Positions 24,227 to 35,647 of a stretch of 64,000 nucleotides of DNA are shown here, one piece after another. The translations under genes and the position numbers were made by a program. This DNA comes from Microdochium bolleyi. Its lineage: Eukaryota; Ascomycota; Sordariomycetes; Xylariales; Microdochiaceae. Numbering within the stretch: position 1 is the stretch's first letter; the number at the start of each line of letters is the position of its first letter. The notes under the pieces are model-generated. The model ran no database searches. It had not been told where the DNA came from and saw only the letters and a program-made list of their open reading frames with translations. The stretch lies in contig KQ964251.1 in NCBI GenBank assembly GCA_001566295.1, positions 253,838 through 317,837 of the forward strand, in the 5' to 3' direction.

Positions 24227-24902
24227 ATGCGTTTCACCACCGTCTGTGCGGCTTTTGCTGCTGCCCTGCCCAGCTCCGCAACCATGTTCCGCATTGCTTC
24301 CGACAGCATCGACTACCCGTGGGCAGTGTCCAACTGGAACGCCGAGTGCTCGGCATTCCAGAAATGCCGGTACAGTGAGTGCCTACAGCATCACCGTGCT
24401 CCGGCACGGATGGTGGTGGAAGACCACGCAAACTCGATGTTCAGGAGCTGACATGATTCCTCCTGCGTTGCAGAGTTCACAATCACTGCCGAGGGCAACC
24501 ATACAACACAGCCCAAGATGCCCTATGTCCAGGCTAGCTGCAAGGGCGAGGGGCCCAACATATCCCCGGCTTACTGCGAGATCATCGACGGCGACGACGT
24601 GCCGACCGGCGTGGCCGCCCAGCTGCTCCCGAGCCCGCCGAGCTCCAACGCGACCCTGAACGGGACCCTGCAGCCCGCCGAGATACAGATCTCCATCCAG
24701 CACTTTGATTTCGACTCCAAGTACGTTGTGCCGTGACTTTCGGTCTCCGCGTGTCATTTCGTTTTTATGTACTGACCATGATGTGTGCAGGGGCGTCCAA
24801 TGGAACTACACGGGCACAGCAGTCACCGTGTACAACGGTCTCAACACCAACGAGTCTCTCAACTTCAACCTGAAGCCAACTGAGATCTGGGGTATCGCCT
24901 AG
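24227..24902 (+). CDS. Small secreted protein of unknown function
   Basis: Three exons, 24227-24374, 24474-24720 and 24791-24902 (168 aa), with donors GTGAGT and GTACGT and joins A|AG and AA|G in phase. The N-terminus MRFTTVCAAFAAALPSSAT is a typical cleavable signal sequence. The mature part has four cysteines (AECSAFQKC, QASC, AYC), enough for two disulfides, and several N-glycosylation sequons (NHT, NAT, NGT, NYT, NES). No transmembrane segment or GPI signal follows. Size and cysteine content fit fungal secreted effector-like or surface proteins, but there is no recognised family and no evidence for a host interaction. Confidence 0.8.
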
Positions 24903-26244
24903 GTAGCACGAGGCACCGTGACTGGTGTGGCCGACTCGCGGGGAAGCTGAGGACTTAGGGGCCGGCGCCAGCGTATAATACAGCCAATGTGTTGATAAAG
25001 ATACATGTAACGACAGACAGAAAAGGAGCTCCGCAGATGGGAAGTCCGGAATAGACCTAGACTTGTTCAAAATGACGATCCGCTGAACCACCCTGGCTCT
25101 ATTGTCCTGTCTAGGAGAGATAGAGAAGGCGTAAACAGGACTCGCGGAAGGCTGTGCCACACGCAACCCTACCACAAGGGGCACTTTCGTGACATGTGGA
25201 GGTCTTTTGATACACAACACATAGGGTAGTCGTCACATGAACCCATGAATGGCTTACTGTGTCGCACGACCCGGTGAGCAGGGCCTCTGGGGACGCACAC
25301 GAGAAGGTTTTTCCCCCTTCTTTGCAGCCGGGATGGGGTCCGCGCTGCGCTCACGACATGCTTGTTGAAGCCCAGGACAAGGCTCTTGGGCGGAACACTA
25401 GGCGGGAGGACATTGTGGTTCGTTTCTTGTCACCACGACAGCCACGTGGGCTTTGTGTAGTTATGAGATGGTGTTTCCCTTCGGCGTTGCCGGTCCGTGA
25501 CGTGGGTCAGCCTGTGCACAACCGCGTGCCGAGAATCTGACCTGTTGCCATCGTCATCAGAGTTGAATGGTGCGGGAGGAGTGGAAGTGTCTCTCGGTCG
25601 TTGCGGTCGAAGAAAAGTGCCTGCCTGGCGAGCAGCTTGCGTTTGCGCTTACGCAAGGTGGGGCGTCCTGGTGTGCTGCGCATCTTCTGCCAAGACCCAT
25701 TACATCAGTGCTGGCCTTGGAGCTCCCGTCCCAGAGCCCCTCCACAGCCCCCTCTTTCCTGGTGCTCTGGCTGCTGGGATTCCGGACGACCCGGGGGCGG
25801 AACATCAATTAGCAGCCGACACAGATTCCCAGCTGCCATGATTGCAATACACGCAGCATTGATGCATGAATTAGGATCTGCTTGCACGTGCCCAGCCTTA
25901 GCGATGGTGACTTGTCTTCTGGTCAAAGAGCTGTCCGGTGGGGTTCCAGCGAAGCTCGGTGCTGACCGTGGGACCCCCTGTAGCTGCCCGACAGCGTCAC
26001 TCTCTCCCCATTCAAGTATTGCGCCCCCCCTGAAGCCGGCCGGAGCGAGTCTCTCTCTTTGTCCGCGCCTCGCCCGTTCCAAGGCAGCAACTTCAGTCCT
26101 CGTCAACCCCATAGCCTGAGGATCAAGACATATCTCGAGCAGGCGCACACCTTCCTGCTTGTTGATTCACTTGCTCCCTATCCTGTCACGACAACACCGG
26201 CTCATTCTCCGCGCTGACCCCTCAGCGCGCATAACACCAGCGCC
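24903..26244. other. Intergenic, 3' of secreted gene and fimbrin promoter
   Basis: No gene seen. Frames at 25497-26148 on both strands overlap one another and lack domains. The last 150 bases are pyrimidine-rich, as expected for a 5' leader. Confidence 0.5.
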
Positions 26245-28364
26245 ATGAACGTCATCAAGCTCCAGAGGTGCGCTCCTGACACCACCGTGACCACGCAAAG
26301 CACATTGCGATGCTGACTTGCCTTTCCTCTACCTCGCAGGAAATTTCCTCAATTCCAGCAGGGTGACATCTTCTCCTTGACCGACGCCTTCCACAAGCTC
26401 GACGTCGACGACAAGGGCTACATCGACGAGGCCACCGCGATCAAGGCCACGCAGCAGAGCGAGAGACAGCCATACGATGTCGTCAGACAGGCGCTCAAGG
26501 AGGTCGAGCTCGACTCGTCGAGAAGAGTAGAGCTCGAGGACTACGTCGGCTTGATCGCCAAGCTGCGCGACTCCTCCCCCGCACAGCAGCGCATGAACAC
26601 CGGCGGCGCAAAGCCTGTCGTGACTCCCGGCGTGGTCTCGCAGAGGACCGGCGGCGCTGGTGGCGGCGCTCCCGGCCATGCTTCGAAGGGCAGCGTCGGC
26701 AAGATCCAGGTGCAGGGCTCCAACGCTAACATCACACACACCATCAACGAGGACGAGCGCACCGAGTTCACCCGCCACATCAATGCAGTCCTCGCCGGCG
26801 ACCCGGACATCGGCTCCCGCCTCCCCTTCCCCACTGACACCTTCGAGATGTTCGACGACTGCAAGGATGGCCTGGTCCTGGCCAAGCTCATCAACGACAG
26901 TGTTCCTGACACCATCGACGAACGCGTGCTCAACGTCGCCGGCAGGAAGATCAAGACCCTGAACGCTTTCCACATGACTGAGAACAACAACATTGTGATC
27001 GAGTCAGCAAAGGGTATCGGCTGTTCAGTCGTTAACATTGGCAGTGGAGACATCATCGAGGTCCGAGAGCATCTGATCTTGGGTCTTATCTGGCAGATTA
27101 TCCGCAGAGGTCTCCTCGGCAAGATCGACATCAAGCTTCACCCCGAGCTCTACCGGCTCCTGCTGGAGGACGAGACACTCGAGCAGTTCCTGCGCCTCCC
27201 CCCGGAGCAGATCCTGCTGAGATGGTTCAACTATCACCTGAAGGCGGCTGGCTGGCACAGGACTGTCAACAACTTCTCGAGCGACGTCAAGGATGGCGAA
27301 AACTACACGGTTCTGCTGGCTCAGATCGGCTCCGAGTACGGTTGCACCCGCTCGCCACTCCAGACATCCGATCTCCTGCAGCGCGCTGAGCAGGTACTGG
27401 ACAACTCCGACAAGCTGGGCTGCAGAAAGTTCCTGACGCCGACTTCGCTCGTGGCCGGAAACCCGAAGCTCAATCTCGCATTCGTGGCCAATCTGTTCAA
27501 CACCCACCCGTGCCTGGAACCTATTACAGAAGAGGAGAAGCAGGAAGTGGAAGACTTCGATGCTGAGGGCGAGCGCGAGGCTAGAGTGTTCACTTTGTGG
27601 CTCAACAGTCTGGACGTACAACCAGCCGTCGTGTCCTTCTTCGACGATCTCCGCGACGGCACTCTCCTCCTTCAGGCCTATGACAAGGTCATCAAGGGCT
27701 CTGTCAACTGGCGGCATGTCAACAAACGGCCTGCCAGCGGCAATGAGGTCATGAGGTTCAAGGCTGTCGAGAACACGAACTACGCCATCGAGCTGGGCAA
27801 GCAGAACGGCTTCTCGCTAGTTGGTATCCAGGGTGCCGATATCACAGACGGCCAGAAGACCCTGACTCTGGGTCTGGTCTGGCAGCTGATGAGGAGGGAC
27901 ATCACCATAACGCTCTCCGCGCTCGCACAGAAGCTCGGCAAGCGGGAGATGACGGATGCCGAGATGGTCAAGTGGGCCAACGACATGTCTCGCAAGGGTG
28001 GCCGCAATTCATCGGTCCGCTCGATGAAGGACCCGGCCCTCGCATCCGGTGTCTTCCTGCTTGACGTCCTCAATGGCATGAAGAGCAGCTACGTCGACTA
28101 CGACCTCGTCACGGACGGCCGCACCGACGAGGATGCCTACCTCAACGCCAAGCTCAGCATCAGCATCGCCAGAAAGATGGGCGCCACCATCTGGCTCGTT
28201 CCCGAGGACATCTGCGCTGTTCGCAGCAGGCTCATCACTACTTTCATTGGTACGTTTCCATTTCCACTTTGCCGCGTGAAACTACGGAAGATCTTCAGAT
28301 CCGGCTTCTAGATGCGCTAACTATTTCTACAGGAAGCTTGATGGCCACGTCGGAGAAATTGTAG
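26245..28364 (+). CDS. fim1: Fimbrin/plastin (actin-bundling protein Sac6)
   Basis: Three exons: 26245-26267 (23 nt), 26340-28249 and 28333-28364 (654 aa). Joins AG|G and G|GA give MNVIKLQRKFPQFQQ at the start and TTFIGSLMATSEKL at the end; the third intron has a GCTAAC branch site. An EF-hand-like loop (DVDDKGYIDEATA) lies near residue 30. Two tandem actin-binding modules follow, with four calponin-homology domains at about residues 130-245, 275-380, 395-505 and 520-630. Signatures include GLVLAKLINDSVPDTIDERVL and FFDDLRDGTLLLQAYD. Fimbrin cross-links F-actin in cortical patches and the endocytic collar of hyphae. If the last intron is retained, the protein would end in 21 unrelated residues instead of the conserved end. 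Confidence 0.97.
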
Positions 28365-28824
28365 GACGGTTGGGGAAAAAGGCAAAGTCATATATAGGGG
28401 TGGAATGTTTGTTTACCGGCAGGAGTACCTGGCCAAGACGGCAGAGACATGAAATTCCAGCATCGAAAAACAAAAAGAAGTTTACGTCCAGTTCGCCCCG
28501 AAGAACGACAAAGTCGGAGCTCCGCTGTCGGAAAGACAAGCTCAGAGCGAATGCCGACGCTTTACAGCAGAAGAACTCAAACCCAAGATGATTGCAATGT
28601 GCTACACGGCGTGTTCAACTTGTAGCTTGCGTGCGATCCGTTGTGGCGTCATGCTCTAAGATCCATCATTCACAATCTTGCTATCGAGTGTGTATTCACA
28701 ACGAAGTCTTACATGCCACAGGATCAAGACGACTCAAATGTTACTCGCTTTATATGCCATAAGGCGCTCGATATGTCCAGCGCTGCCGTCACTTTCCACC
28801 TTCTCCAGCTAGCAGCGACATGTC
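28365..28824. other. Intergenic, shared 3' region of fimbrin and aip1
   Basis: 460 bp between two convergent actin-regulator genes; no gene or terminator structure stands out. Confidence 0.6.
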
Positions 28825-30807
28825 TCACTGCAGCCCCGACGGAGCCCAGATCTTGATCGCAGCGTCACCGCCAGTGGACGCGACCTTGCCGCCGGCGACC
28901 CACGCGACGCCGTACACGCCGTCCTTGTGCGCGTTGAGCGCCTTGACGCGGCTGCCGGGCTTCGCGAGCGACCACACAAAGACGTTCGTGTCGAGCGCGC
29001 CGCTGGCCGCGTGGGTGCCGGCCTCGTTCCATGCGATGCTCGTGACGCGACCCGTGTGCGAGGACCAGCGGTCCGTCGCGAGGTCGAGGCTCCCTGAGGA
29101 TACCTTGTACGCGTAGATCTTGCCGTTCGAGGCGCCGGCCGCCAAGTGCGAGCCGTCCCTGGAGAAGGCCAGCGCGGAGATCTGGGCGAGGCTGTTCTTG
29201 GCCTCGGCGGCCAGTGTGAGCTTGCTGCCGCCGCCCTCGGCCTTGTAGAGCTGCACGACGTTGAAGCTAGTGCCGACCGCGACGTACGAGCCGAGAGCAG
29301 CGATGGAGGTGGGTTCTCCGCCAGAGATGGCGACCTGGCCGGCGAGCTGGTCCTTCTCGTAGATCTCGATTCCGGAACCAGTGGCGATGTATACACGGCC
29401 TTCGGCAGAGGCGACACCCTTGGGCTGCGCCGCGAGCTTCGTACTGTCACCGGCAAACGTGTTGGCCGACTCGTCGACGATGCGTAGCGTATCGTCCCAG
29501 CCGACACTGTACGCCCTGCCAGAGCTCGAACCGAACTGGACGACCTGGTTCGTGTGAGTCTGACCGTCTACGGCAGTGCCCACACCTGAGGAGACGTCCC
29601 ACGAGCACACTTTGCCGTCGAAGCTGCCCGTCCACAGCTTGTCGCCGTTGCCGTCGGAGCCAGCGCCGAGCGCGGTGATGGCCTTGTTGTGGCCCTGCAC
29701 GATCTTGACGGGCTCGGCACTGCCCTCCTTGAGGTAGCTGAGGTCACCGTTGAGGTTCAGGCTGATGATCAGGCCGTCGCTGCGGCCGTGCGGGAAGACG
29801 ACGCCGACCTGCTGATCCTGCACACTGACCCCGTCACCACCGAATCTCCACGACTGTGTGACCTTGCCAGACTCAACATCCCACAGCTTGACCGTCTGGT
29901 CGGCGCTGGCTGTAACGAAACGCTTCGAGTCCTGCGACCAGCTAACCGCAAAGATGCTACCAGTGTGCTCACCCTCGCCTATGCTCCGCGTGGGCTCGCC
30001 CGTCTTGCCGTCGTAAAGCTGAATTCTCTTGTCGGCACCGACAGTGACAAAAGTGTTGCCGTCAGGCGAGTATGCCGCGCCCATGACGAAGCCCTTGTGC
30101 TCGTTTGACTTGGAGTTGAACTTGAACGGGGCGCCGTGCAGGAAGCATACAGTCATGTCGTCGCTGACAGTGACTGCACGGAACGGACGCGAGGCCCGCA
30201 TGGCCACGGCGTTGATGACCTTCGAGTGGCCCGAGATCTCGCCCACGCTGTTGCCGCTGTCAGCTGTGATGCAGTGTCCGAACCGCTCACGGCCATCGCC
30301 GACGGCGATGATGCGCTGTGAGTCGCCATCCCAGGCGATGTCGTTGATTCGGCCTGATATAATGTGGTACTCTCCTGTTCTCCGGGGCAAAGTATCAGTT
30401 GCTTTGCTCGACTCCCGCTGATGATGAGGATGCACCTGCACACGGACCTTTTGTGTTCACAGCTTCCAGCGAGTCCCAGACCTTGACGGCACCGGACACA
30501 TCTCCACTGGCGATATAGAAGCCGCTCGGCGAGAATCGAGCTACGGTGGTCTGGGCGGTGTGGTTCGTGTACTGCTTGCACTCGGATGGGTTGTCGATGG
30601 ATCGTACAAAGATCGATTTGCCGGACTGCATAGTCATACCCAACGATATCAGCCGACTGTAAAAGTGACGCCATGGCGATGACGTGCCCGGGTGGCACTT
30701 ACAGCGTAAGCTATCCGCTCGCCTTTCGCATCCGTAGAGAGTTGGGTAGGCTGTCCCCGAGCCGTGACGGGAGCAGCGGCGAGAATTTTGTCGATAGCTA
30801 CAGACAT
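28825..30807 (-). CDS. aip1: Actin-interacting protein 1 (Aip1/WDR1), WD40 protein
   Basis: Three exons: 30807-30703, 30625-30448 and 30374-28825 (610 aa). Exon 1 encodes MSVAIDKILAAAPVTARGQ through IAYA; exon 2 continues SGKSIFVRSIDNP. The second donor is weak (GTCCGT at 30447). An alternative 12 nt downstream would insert four residues without changing frame, but family members read KGEY at this point, so the upstream donor is preferred. The protein is built of about 14 WD-type repeats forming two beta-propellers, e.g. HTGSIFAVSWSQDSKRFVTA and HKDGVYGVAWVAGGKVASTG. Aip1 works with cofilin to sever and disassemble actin filaments in cortical patches. It faces fimbrin tail to tail. Confidence 0.95.
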
Positions 30808-31456
30808 TGTCGAGGCAGGAAACTGTCTGGCATGGATTGATGAATATTCGAGAGACTCAAAGGTTGAGATTTCCACAAAGTTTAGTCCGTTTCACGGGCT
30901 GAGCACTTTGAGGTCAAGATTGGGTTGCCTGGTGGTGGGGGAGGAGCTAGGTGAAGCTATCGCGGGCGCCAATCTAGGTGATACGTCAGAGCTGCCTGGT
31001 TGTTATGCCGTCCCTGGGGGGAGGGGCAACAGGCGTCAAGCAGGGAAGGTGGCGTGGGGCGCATCCACCATTAGAACACTACCACGGGAACCTTCATTGT
31101 TCGATCCGGACCCCTTATTTTTGGTCGTTGAAACCAAATATCACATCGACAACCTTGTGTCGCAAACAACCATTCTGAACTATCTCGTGGAAAGGCCACA
31201 ACGCGTACTATTTAGCCTTATCGACTGATTTCTGATGTCTGACTTTTGGATGCGAAATCTAGTACTCTTCAAATGCGAGCGTGTTACTTTCAGGCATCAG
31301 CGATTCTCCATATCTGGCTGGGTCTCGCCCGGCATAAGTCCAGTACGCCCGTGTCGAGGTGTCACAATACCAAAGGTCTGTACCGCAGGCTTCTCCATTC
31401 CGTCCAACTGAACCCTTAATATCGTGCAAGTGTGTCTGCAGGCAACCACCATTAGC
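30808..31456. other. Intergenic, aip1 promoter and 3' end of the zinc-knuckle gene
   Basis: No gene seen. Both flanking genes lie on the minus strand, so this holds the aip1 5' region and the downstream part of the zinc-knuckle transcript. Confidence 0.55.
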
Positions 31457-33663
31457 CTACCATACTCCTGCTCTTGCTCCTCCGCTGGATGGGGTTGGGT
31501 TCCAGGCATCGTTATCGTTTGAACCTGTGGCTGCCGAAGTCCATCCAGCGATCTGAGCTGTGTCTTGTGGCGTGAATTGGTTGTCGTGAGTCTGCGCTGC
31601 GAAGCTGGACTCTGTGGTGTAGGGTTGATCATGAGCGTCCGCAGAACCTGGTTTGAAAAGTGTGAGCATGCATTGACCCTGGGACTTTAGGAAATCGACA
31701 AGACTTACTCTCTTGTGCAGAAGGACAATCTCTCGCAATGTGGCCCTCTGCGTGAACGGTGTATGTTAGTAGCCAATCACGGAGGTTCGACAGAGAACGA
31801 CTTACCCTGGTTGCACTTGAAGCAGTTTCGAGGATCACCACCGCCGCCTTGCGGACAATCCCTGGCGATGTGCCCGACTGATTATGCCTTGATTTAGCTA
31901 TCTCTCACCAGCCTTACTTGGACGTGGGAAGCAGACTTACGCTCGCCACATTTGCGGCAGTCTCTTGTATCGCCTCCTGTTGGACAGTCACGGGCCATGT
32001 GATCGTCTTCGTCGCGATCAAGGTTAACGACAACTCAAGTCACCGAGAGAGGCTGGTCATGAGCATTGGACAATACGAACCTTCTCCACATCTGCGACAC
32101 GCACGAGAGTCGCCGCCGCCCTGGGGACAATCGCGAGCGAAATGTCCGACTGGAGAAGCGAAAGCGAGTGCGTCATAAGGTTAGATATAAATAGTCTGGC
32201 TTCCGGTGACAAAGAGCGAGAAAAATTATAGGCACATACCTTCGCCACATTTGCGGCAATCCACGTCGTCAGCACCTACGGTCGAGTGTCGTTAGTATCA
32301 AGATGAGCATTTCAACAAAACAATAATGGTGCTCCTCCGCTGCGAGGACACGGAGGCAAAAAGGTAGGTCGACCAGCACGGGACTCGAACCCGCAACCTT
32401 TGCCAAACAAGATCTCATGAACTGAGACTCGCCGGAAAGCAACGCGCTACCATTGCGCCAACCGGCCGAACGCTGATTGGTCCGATGGGAAGAAGAACGT
32501 CGTTATATCTGTACTGACCTCCGGAACCTTTCTCTCGAGCGAACTTGTCGACACGTTCCTCAGGACCTGTGAGTGGCTGTTAATGGTTGCCACTTTCACC
32601 AACCAGCAACCACGGAGGACAGGAACTCACAGTCTCTCATTCGATGTCCCACTCCCTCACAGTTGACGCACTTGATGACAGGCTGCTCCTTCTCAATTTT
32701 CATCTCGGGGCAGGCTGATGAGGAGTGACCGATTTCTTGACAGTTGAAGCACTTGCGCTTGCCGCTAGGGACGGGCTCGCCGGCATCTTGAAGACGCTCC
32801 TGGTTCTCGGCATCGTCCTTTGGAAACAAGGCTCTTTCGCGAGGCCGAGCTGGCTTGCCACTGAATCGATAGCTCACCGTGTACTTCTTGTCGCAGTGGC
32901 CTTGCAAGTCCATGAGTGTAAGTGTGAAGATGAGATCCGGTTTCTCAATCGCCACCAGGTATAGGCCAATCTGTTGGTTACGAAATGCTTTCTCGAGTTC
33001 CGCATATGTGGTCTGCGGGCTTGCCTTGACATATTGCTGGACGGCGAGCTTCGCGTTGTCCAGGTCTTTCTCTGAGACTGCTTGCTTGATGTGAGTCCAC
33101 GCTGTGTCAGAGTCGACCGACTCGATTGCGGATCTGTCAATCTTGCGAGGTGCTTTGCAATCAACTGCAGCATGACCTGCAGGAAGAGGGTTGTCAGCTG
33201 ATGCAGTTGATCATTTTCACTCCGCCGTACATACCTTCGCTGTCACAGTTGCGGCAGACCATTGGCGGCTTTTCCGGACAGTCTTTCGCCCGGTGTCCTT
33301 CGCGTTGGCACAGGTTGCACTGTCCTGTGAACTCCCGCTCGACGCGAGGGTTTGGACATTCGGATTTCATCTGTCTGGTAGTACGCAGTGTTAGTGGGAT
33401 CGATGTAGTATGGGAATGGCCCTGCTCGTATGGCCCTGCTCTTACCCGTGCTCTCTACAGTTGAAGCAGCCGCGGTCGTCCGTCTCTTGGTTTGACTGGC
33501 TTGCGTCGTGCGACGAAGGGTCCTCGTGGGGGCTAGCACTCAGTATCTCGTCGTGCGGCCAAGCGGCACCGCCACCGGTGTCACCTGTGCTCCAAGCTGT
33601 CGATACGCCGGCCTGGGGCGCCTCCCATGTGGAAGCGGTGTTGGTGGTGCTCTCCCACAACAT
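31457..33663 (-). CDS. Nine-knuckle CCHC zinc-finger protein (CnjB/Byr3-like)
   Basis: Ten exons: 33663-33446, 33374-33235, 33176-32631, 32566-32519, 32275-32240, 32149-32081, 32006-31941, 31877-31806, 31747-31709 and 31647-31457. Lengths sum to 1425 nt (474 aa) and every junction keeps phase. Nine CX2CX4HX4C zinc knuckles are present: three before and two after a roughly 150-residue non-zinc domain (DSDTAWTHIKQAVSEKDLD to RLQDAG), then four GE-type knuckles such as CRKCGELGHIARDC. Knuckle 1 has Gln where His is expected (CFNCREHGQMKSEC). The N-terminus MLWEST and the Trp-ending tail match the fungal zinc-knuckle proteins annotated as CnjB-like. These bind single-stranded nucleic acid; role in translation or transcription is unsettled. 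Intron 4 (243 nt) contains a tRNA gene on the same strand. Confidence 0.9.
32358..32362 (-). terminator. Pol III T5 terminator of the tRNA-Arg gene
   Basis: TTTTT on the minus strand starts 8 bases past the discriminator base of the tRNA, the usual position for RNA polymerase III termination. It also lies inside the host gene's intron. Confidence 0.8.
32370..32467 (-). tRNA. tRNA-Arg(CCG) with a 26-nt intron
   Basis: Read on the minus strand the sequence folds as a complete cloverleaf. The 7-bp acceptor stem pairs 32467-32461 with 32377-32371 using three G-U pairs. The D arm is GCGC/GCGC with loop AATGGTA, the anticodon stem TTGCT/GGCAA, the variable loop AGGTT, and the T arm GCGGG-TTCGAGT-CCCGT. 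The loop reads TT-CCG-G with anticodon CCG at 32435-32433 (decodes CGG). An intron of about 26 nt (32431-32406) sits after position 37, the canonical place. A box (TGGCGCAATGG) and B box (GGTTCGAGTCC) are intact. The gene lies wholly inside intron 4 of the zinc-knuckle gene, same strand. Exact intron ends may shift by a base. Confidence 0.9.
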
Positions 33664-35647
33664 TCTGGCTGTAATTATGTCAGTGTATCGGTGGCAGGTT
33701 GGTGATATGTTTTACAAGGCGTGCTCGAAAGTCCACAGCTGTAGATGGATCGAAGTAGCATAAGAACCGTATTGTGAAGAGGAGGTGAGGTGGTGATGAG
33801 ATGATTGTGACAGTAGCGGGGAATAGACGGGGATTTGGGACAATATGTGTAGAAGCTCAGCGAAGGACCAAACGTTTTGCCTTCCACACCAAAGCATGCT
33901 ATCGACTAGAGGTTGTGAGCTTGACAAGGAGTTGATGGCCTGGCTGTTGTCACCGTGGAGAGGGCAATGCATGAGGGAATGCTTGTCTACCGGGGAATAC
34001 CGACGGTATAAACGGGTGGGACAGGACAAATTGGTGCCTACAAATGTTCTTCGGTGTGATGGACAGCGTTCAGACGTTCTTGGTGCACCACAAGGGGTAG
34101 AGAAGCTGTGAGTGTGATGAAGAGGCCGAGTTGTAGAACTGTGTAAGGGCGGTCGCACGAGGGTGGCGATGGTTGTTGTGAGGAGTACAGTAGACTTAGA
34201 GGGACGTCCGGGAGGAAAAAGAAGCGGGAGTCTGCGGGGAGCCCAGGTAAAAGTTTGCAGACAAGAAGAGGCGCAGAAGATGGCTGCGTGGTGCCCTGGC
34301 AACCTTGTTGCCTCGTTTGCGCTTGGGATCCACGGGTGACTCCGTTGCGTGCAGCTGCACAGGCAACAGATCACTTAAAATCTCTCCGTGTACATCACAA
34401 AGCCAATTTAAGTTGTTAGCGAGAGCCTTGTTTGAGCTGATTGTGCATTTTTCCAACCCTTGAATGCATAAAGGGCCTGGAAGACAGCTCAATGATGAAG
34501 TACAGTTGGATATGAGGGGTCCCGACAGAGCAGGCTTGAAGAAAGCAGCAACACGAAAACAAGGACTTCCATGTCCAATGAGAGCAAGATACTTCCCGTC
34601 AAACAAAATCTAGTGCTGGGCTGAACTGGACCTTGCGAGTCGATATCAAGTTCCTGGCTTGCGGGTTTCGGACATTCCCTAGACTTGTCCTGAAGTACTT
34701 TCTGGTATCACGACCCTAGTAGATTTTGATACTCATCTATGAAACGCAAAGAACTCTCGTATCAATGTCATCTATAGTCAGGAAAGGGATCTGTTCATTT
34801 TGATGGCTTGCAGGGTCATACTGTCTGTTGCCAGCAGCCATCGGGTCGCTATTCACGTGCCTAACTGTTGGGCACTGTAGCAGTGGACGATGGAGGGCCT
34901 TGACGGGCACAAGAGATATCTAGTTCTGACTATGTAAATTCCACAGCGCCGCTCTCTAGATCCAAAAATAAAACAAGAAGCTCCCATAATCTTCATGAGC
35001 ATAGGGAATAATTTCACTGGCCTTCTTGTCGGCCAAGCGGCCCGGTTTTACGAATCTCAAATACGATATATGGCATATCCATACTGTTGTAACTTGAGAT
35101 TAGGCTCAGATTCACTACTCATGGTCTGCTCTCCAATGTGTTCTGTTACTGCTCGGGAGACAGACTTAGACAAATAGCACGAGGAGGGCCTCTCTTCAGC
35201 GTTGCCGTCCTCGGGTTTCCCTCTACTCTGGAAGTCACAAATGCGTTGAGAGCGGTAGATATGAAAGTATAATCGGGTCGCTCTGCAGTCACCCTGGGCA
35301 AGAATCTATCATTTGGGATGACATCAACAAAACATGCAAATGTATGAGATCCCGGGGAGATGGAAGTTCTCCCAAGCTTGGGGAGATGCATGTCGTTGAA
35401 AGGGGGAGGTTCGAGTGGACTTGGGCCCTGTGATTGGTGAAGACCCGTGATTGGTGTCCTCGGTCGTGGCCGACCCCACTTGCCCACTGACCTTGTGTTG
35501 CTGCAGGCTGATTGATGCTCACCACCGCGCCGCACGCTCCGGACCACCTTGTCCACTCCGCTGAGCACTCATTTTTGCGTTTCCCACTCCATCTTCCCTG
35601 CCGCCGACAACTGCCTGCGTCCTGGTGATGCAGAAGTATAGCGCAGC
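33664..35647. other. Intergenic, divergent promoters
   Basis: Promoter and 5' UTR of the zinc-knuckle gene (left) and of AP-1 sigma (right). A 220-aa minus-strand frame (33712-34374) is Ser/Pro/His/Leu-rich with no domain and looks like a pyrimidine-rich leader read in frame. Otherwise nothing seen. Confidence 0.5.

Noticed and set aside
33712..34374. 220-codon minus-strand frame upstream of the zinc-knuckle gene
   Set aside because: Low-complexity Ser/Pro/His/Leu composition of a pyrimidine-rich leader; the zinc-knuckle start at 33663 is well supported on its own.
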